Source of the DNA: CAZRZN01 sp964604565
GTDB taxonomy: Bacteria; Pseudomonadota; Alphaproteobacteria; Rhodobacterales; Rhodobacteraceae
Assembly (NCBI GenBank): GCA_964604565.1
Contig: CAZRZN010000148.1
Coordinates: 1-10,116, forward strand
Reading direction: 5' to 3'
Length of the DNA: 10,116 nucleotides
Position 1 is the stretch's first letter. Each line of letters opens with the position of its first letter. Positions 7,282-10,116 of the stretch are shown piece by piece. The position numbers were made by a program, and so were the translations under genes. Under the pieces are notes generated by a model. It saw only the letters and a program-made list of their open reading frames with translations. It had not been told where the DNA came from and made no database searches.

Positions 7282-7648
7282 GTGTGTTGACCTGCCGCCT
7301 TACCAGTATTGCCCCGCCTGTCATTCAGCGGGTGCGCGCCCTCGATGCGGCGTAGAGACCGCGCATTCCTCATGTCTGGACGCAGGCTAGGCCCGGGAGA
7401 AACGGGATGGCAAGGAAAAATCGTCATGCGGAACGCCCGTTGGCTCTGGTTGGCGCGGGAGCGTGCTTTGCCAGGGCGCCGGTTCCGGGCGTCACCGGTT
7501 TGTACGCAGGGCCGTCGACGGGGCGGATCTGTGTCCGCGCTCCAGGGACGCGGGACGGTTCATCGGCGATGCGGCGGCCGGGGCTGTCCTGATCTTCTGT
7601 CATGGATTGGGGGTTACGCCATTGCCAGCCACATCATAAGGTGGCGTC
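7282..7648. other. Divergent intergenic region between xdhA and dnaE, no gene recognised
   Basis: This 367-base spacer separates the divergently read xdhA and dnaE starts, so both promoters are expected here. On the minus strand a weak promoter-like pair, TTGCCA (7408-7413) and TAGCCT (7384-7389) with an 18-base spacer, could drive xdhA with a leader of about 95 bases; the -10 match is poor, so this is tentative. No convincing promoter for dnaE was found. Other structure is minor: a perfect palindrome CCGTCGACGG at 7512-7521 and two direct CCGGTT hexamers near 7480-7500. A 61-codon frame (7407-7592, plus) has GGGAG before its ATG but no recognisable protein features. No tRNA, terminator with a T-run or riboswitch was recognised. 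Confidence 0.6.
7638..7644 (+). promoter_or_regulatory. Ribosome binding site of dnaE
   Basis: AAGGTGG sits four bases before the ATG at 7649 and overlaps an in-frame TAA (7637-7639) just upstream. Together they fix the dnaE start, because no longer form is possible in that frame. Confidence 0.7.
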
Positions 7649-10116
7649 ATGGCAAATCCCCGATTCATCCACCTCCGTGTCCATACGGAATATTCACTGC
7701 TTGAGGGCGCGGTCCGGCTGAAGAAACTGCCCGGTCTTTGCAGCCAGATGGGCATGCCCGCTGTGGCGGTGACCGACACAAACAACCTGTTCGCGGCGCT
7801 GGAATTTTCGGTTGCCGCCAGCGACGCGGGGGTGCAGCCGATCATCGGCTGCCAGGTCGATCTCCGCTATCTTGACCTGCAACCCGGAGAGCGGCCGAAG
7901 CCACCCGCTCCGGTGGTTCTGCTGGCGCAGAGCGAGACCGGCTACGAACATCTGATGAAGCTCAACTCCTGTCTGTATCTGCGCAAGGATGGCGAGCTGC
8001 CGCATGTGACGCTGGCGGATCTGTCGGACCATTCGGAGGATGTGATCTGCCTGACCGGCGGGCCGGACGGGCCATTGGGACGCCATCTGCGCGACGGCCA
8101 TCGCGGCGCCGCCGAAGACCTGATGCGCAAGTTGGCGGGGATCTACGAGAACCGGCTGTATGTCGAGTTGCAGCGCCATCCGGGCGAGGACGGCGTGCCG
8201 CCGGAGGCCGAGCGTCTTACCGAACGCGGCCTTGTCGAGATGGCCTATGCCATGGACCTGCCGCTGGTGGCGACCAATGACGTCTATTTCCCAAAATCCG
8301 AAATGTACGAGGCGCATGATGCGTTGATCTGCATTTCCGAAGGGGCCTATGTCGATCAGCAGCAGCCGCGCCGCCGTCTTACGCCGCAGCATTATTTCAA
8401 GAGCCCGCAGGAAATGGCGGTGCTGTTTGCCGATCTGCCCGAGGCGCTGGAAAACACGGTCGAGATCGCGCAGCGTTGCGCCTTCATGGCGTATCGCCGC
8501 GATCCGATCCTGCCGAAATTCGCGGATGACGAGGTGCAGGAATTACGCCGACAAGCCAATGCGGGTCTTCAGGAACGGCTGGCCGTGATCCCCCATGCAA
8601 CGACCCCGGAGGCCTATCAGGCGCGGCTCGACTTCGAGTTGGACATCATCGAGGGCATGGGCTTTCCCGGCTACTTTCTGATCGTTGCGGATTTCATCAA
8701 ATGGGGCAAGGAGCAGGATATTCCGGTGGGACCGGGCCGCGGCTCCGGGGCGGGCAGCCTTGTGGCCTATGCGCTGACCATCACCGACCTCGATCCGTTG
8801 CGCTATTCGCTGCTGTTCGAACGGTTCCTGAACCCGGAGCGGGTGTCGATGCCGGACTTCGACATCGACTTTTGCATGGATCGCCGCGAGGAGGTGATCC
8901 GCTATGTTCAGGACAAGTACGGGCACGACAAGGTGGGGCAGATCATCACCTTCGGCGCGCTGCTGTCCAAGGCGGCTGTGCGCGACGTGGGCCGCGTCTT
9001 GCAGATGCCCTATGGTCAGGTGGACCGCCTGTCCAAGATGATCCCGGTCGAAGGGGTCAAGCCGGTGTCGATCGAAAAGGCTTTGGCGGATGAGCCGCGC
9101 CTGCGCGAAGAGGCCAAGGCCGAGGAAGTGGTGGACCGGCTGCTGACCTATGGCCAGCAGGTGGAGGGGTTGCTGCGGAACGCCTCGACACATGCGGCGG
9201 GTGTGGTGATCGGGGATCGGCCGCTGGACGAGCTTGTGCCGCTTTACCGTGATCCGCGGTCGGACATGCCGGCCACGCAATTCAACATGAAATGGGTGGA
9301 ACAGGCCGGTCTGGTCAAGTTTGACTTTCTCGGCCTCAAGACGCTGACGGTGATCCAGAACGCGGTGAACCTGATCCTGAAATCGGGTCGGCCCTTGCAT
9401 GTGACCGCCGACGGCGCCGAACTATACGAACCCGCCGAGGGTGCCGAAAACCAGATGAACCTCATCCCGCTGGATGATGCGCGGACCTACAAGCTTTATG
9501 CTGCGGCCAAGACGGTCGCGGTGTTCCAGGTTGAAAGCTCGGGCATGATGGATGCGCTCAAGCGCATGAAACCCACCTGCATCGAGGATATCGTGGCGCT
9601 TGTCGCGCTTTACCGCCCCGGCCCGATGGAGAACATTCCGAAATACTGCGAGGTCAAGAACGGGCTGCGGGAAATCGACTCCGTGCATCCGCTGATCGAC
9701 CATATCCTCGAAGAGACGCAGGGCATCATTGTCTACCAGGAACAGGTGATGCAGATCGCACAGGTCATGGGCGGCTACAGCCTTGGCGGGGCAGATCTGC
9801 TGCGCCGTGCCATGGGCAAGAAAATCAAGGAGGCGATGGACGCCGAACGCCCGAAATTCGAAAAGGGTGCCGCCGAAAATGGCGTCGACAAGAAGAAGGC
9901 GACCGAGGTTTTCGACCTGTTGGAGAAATTCGCCAACTACGGTTTCAACAAGAGCCACGCGGCGGCCTATGCGGTGGTCAGCTATCAGACCGCATGGCTG
10001 AAGGCGAACCATCCGGTGGAATTCATGGCCGGGGTCATGAACTGCGACATCCATCTGACCGACAAGCTGTCCGTTTATTTCGAGGAAGTGCGCAAGGGGC
10101 TGGGTCTGCCCTGGGT
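7649..10116 (+). CDS. dnaE: DNA polymerase III subunit alpha, DnaE (partial, C-terminus off the window)
   Basis: This is the catalytic subunit of the replicative polymerase; 822 codons are visible of a protein normally about 1150-1180 residues long. The N-terminal PHP domain begins RFIHLRVHTEYSLLEGA, with Arg at position 10 where active PHP domains have His. TDTNN at 42-46 and Tyr213 (NDVYF) also replace metal ligands, so the PHP is probably catalytically dead as in E. coli, and proofreading would need a separate DnaQ. The polymerase domain has GPGRGSGAGSLVAYAL, then the catalytic aspartates D405 and D407 (PDFDIDFCMDRRE) and D559 (GLVKFDFLGLKTLT), matching E. coli D401, D403 and D555. Later blocks are VFQVESSGMM, LYRPGPMENIP, GIIVYQEQVM and NYGFNKSHAAAYA. 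Beta-binding and tau-binding regions lie past the window. The start is set by AAGGTGG and an upstream in-frame TAA. It is read divergently from the xdh operon and is unrelated to it in function. Confidence 0.97.
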   Translation, partial: MANPRFIHLRVHTEYSLLEGAVRLKKLPGLCSQMGMPAVAVTDTNNLFAALEFSVAASDAGVQPIIGCQVDLRYLDLQPGERPKPPAPVVLLAQSETGYEHLMKLNSCLYLRKDGELPHVTLADLSDHSEDVICLTGGPDGPLGRHLRDGHRGAAEDLMRKLAGIYENRLYVELQRHPGEDGVPPEAERLTERGLVEMAYAMDLPLVATNDVYFPKSEMYEAHDALICISEGAYVDQQQPRRRLTPQHYFKSPQEMAVLFADLPEALENTVEIAQRCAFMAYRRDPILPKFADDEVQELRRQANAGLQERLAVIPHATTPEAYQARLDFELDIIEGMGFPGYFLIVADFIKWGKEQDIPVGPGRGSGAGSLVAYALTITDLDPLRYSLLFERFLNPERVSMPDFDIDFCMDRREEVIRYVQDKYGHDKVGQIITFGALLSKAAVRDVGRVLQMPYGQVDRLSKMIPVEGVKPVSIEKALADEPRLREEAKAEEVVDRLLTYGQQVEGLLRNASTHAAGVVIGDRPLDELVPLYRDPRSDMPATQFNMKWVEQAGLVKFDFLGLKTLTVIQNAVNLILKSGRPLHVTADGAELYEPAEGAENQMNLIPLDDARTYKLYAAAKTVAVFQVESSGMMDALKRMKPTCIEDIVALVALYRPGPMENIPKYCEVKNGLREIDSVHPLIDHILEETQGIIVYQEQVMQIAQVMGGYSLGGADLLRRAMGKKIKEAMDAERPKFEKGAAENGVDKKKATEVFDLLEKFANYGFNKSHAAAYAVVSYQTAWLKANHPVEFMAGVMNCDIHLTDKLSVYFEEVRKGLGLPW

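Noticed and set aside
6067..7290. A 407-codon open frame on the plus strand
   Set aside because: It is antisense to xdhA, whose protein has both Fe-S motifs and the FAD motifs. The antisense product has no domain features and arises from high GC.
7607..7635. TTGGGG followed by CATCAT-like bases as a dnaE promoter
   Set aside because: The -10 match is poor and transcription would start almost at the ATG, leaving no room for the clear AAGGTGG ribosome binding site.

Overview
The window reads as chromosomal DNA of a high-GC alphaproteobacterium, most likely a member of the Rhodobacteraceae. The basis is codon usage, the two-subunit XdhA/XdhB form of xanthine dehydrogenase, which closely resembles the Rhodobacter capsulatus enzyme as I remember it, and an alphaproteobacterial-type DnaE. 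No mobile element, CRISPR array, tRNA or rRNA gene was seen.

Left and centre (1-7281, all minus strand): a compact purine operon, transcribed xdhA > xdhB > xdhC > ABC ATPase > ABC permease and running off the left edge. xdhA (Fe-S/FAD subunit) and xdhB (molybdenum subunit) form the dehydrogenase that oxidises hypoxanthine and xanthine to urate. XdhC is the dedicated chaperone that delivers sulfurated molybdenum cofactor. The ATPase (two fused ABC domains) and the permease (BPD_transp_2, YufP/NupP-like) belong to the basic-membrane-protein (BMP) nucleoside/purine importer family. The second permease and the binding protein are expected beyond base 1. The first four genes are chained by overlaps (4, 4 and 34 bases), so uptake and oxidation are probably co-expressed.

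Intergenic region (7282-7648): a 367-base divergent spacer between xdhA and dnaE. It should carry the promoters of both, but no strong promoter, RNA or operator is recognisable.

Right (7649-10116, plus strand): the first 822 codons of dnaE, the alpha subunit of replicative DNA polymerase III, cut by the right edge.

The most unusual feature is a pair of related palindromic repeat elements of about 65 bases, lying in opposite orientations inside the coding sequences of xdhA and xdhB. Each keeps the reading frame and encodes a Pro/Gly/Ala-rich stretch in a linker or surface loop. This resembles the protein-inserted palindromic elements of Rickettsia. Otherwise the window is an ordinary metabolic operon next to a housekeeping gene, and I see no evidence of a new multi-gene system.
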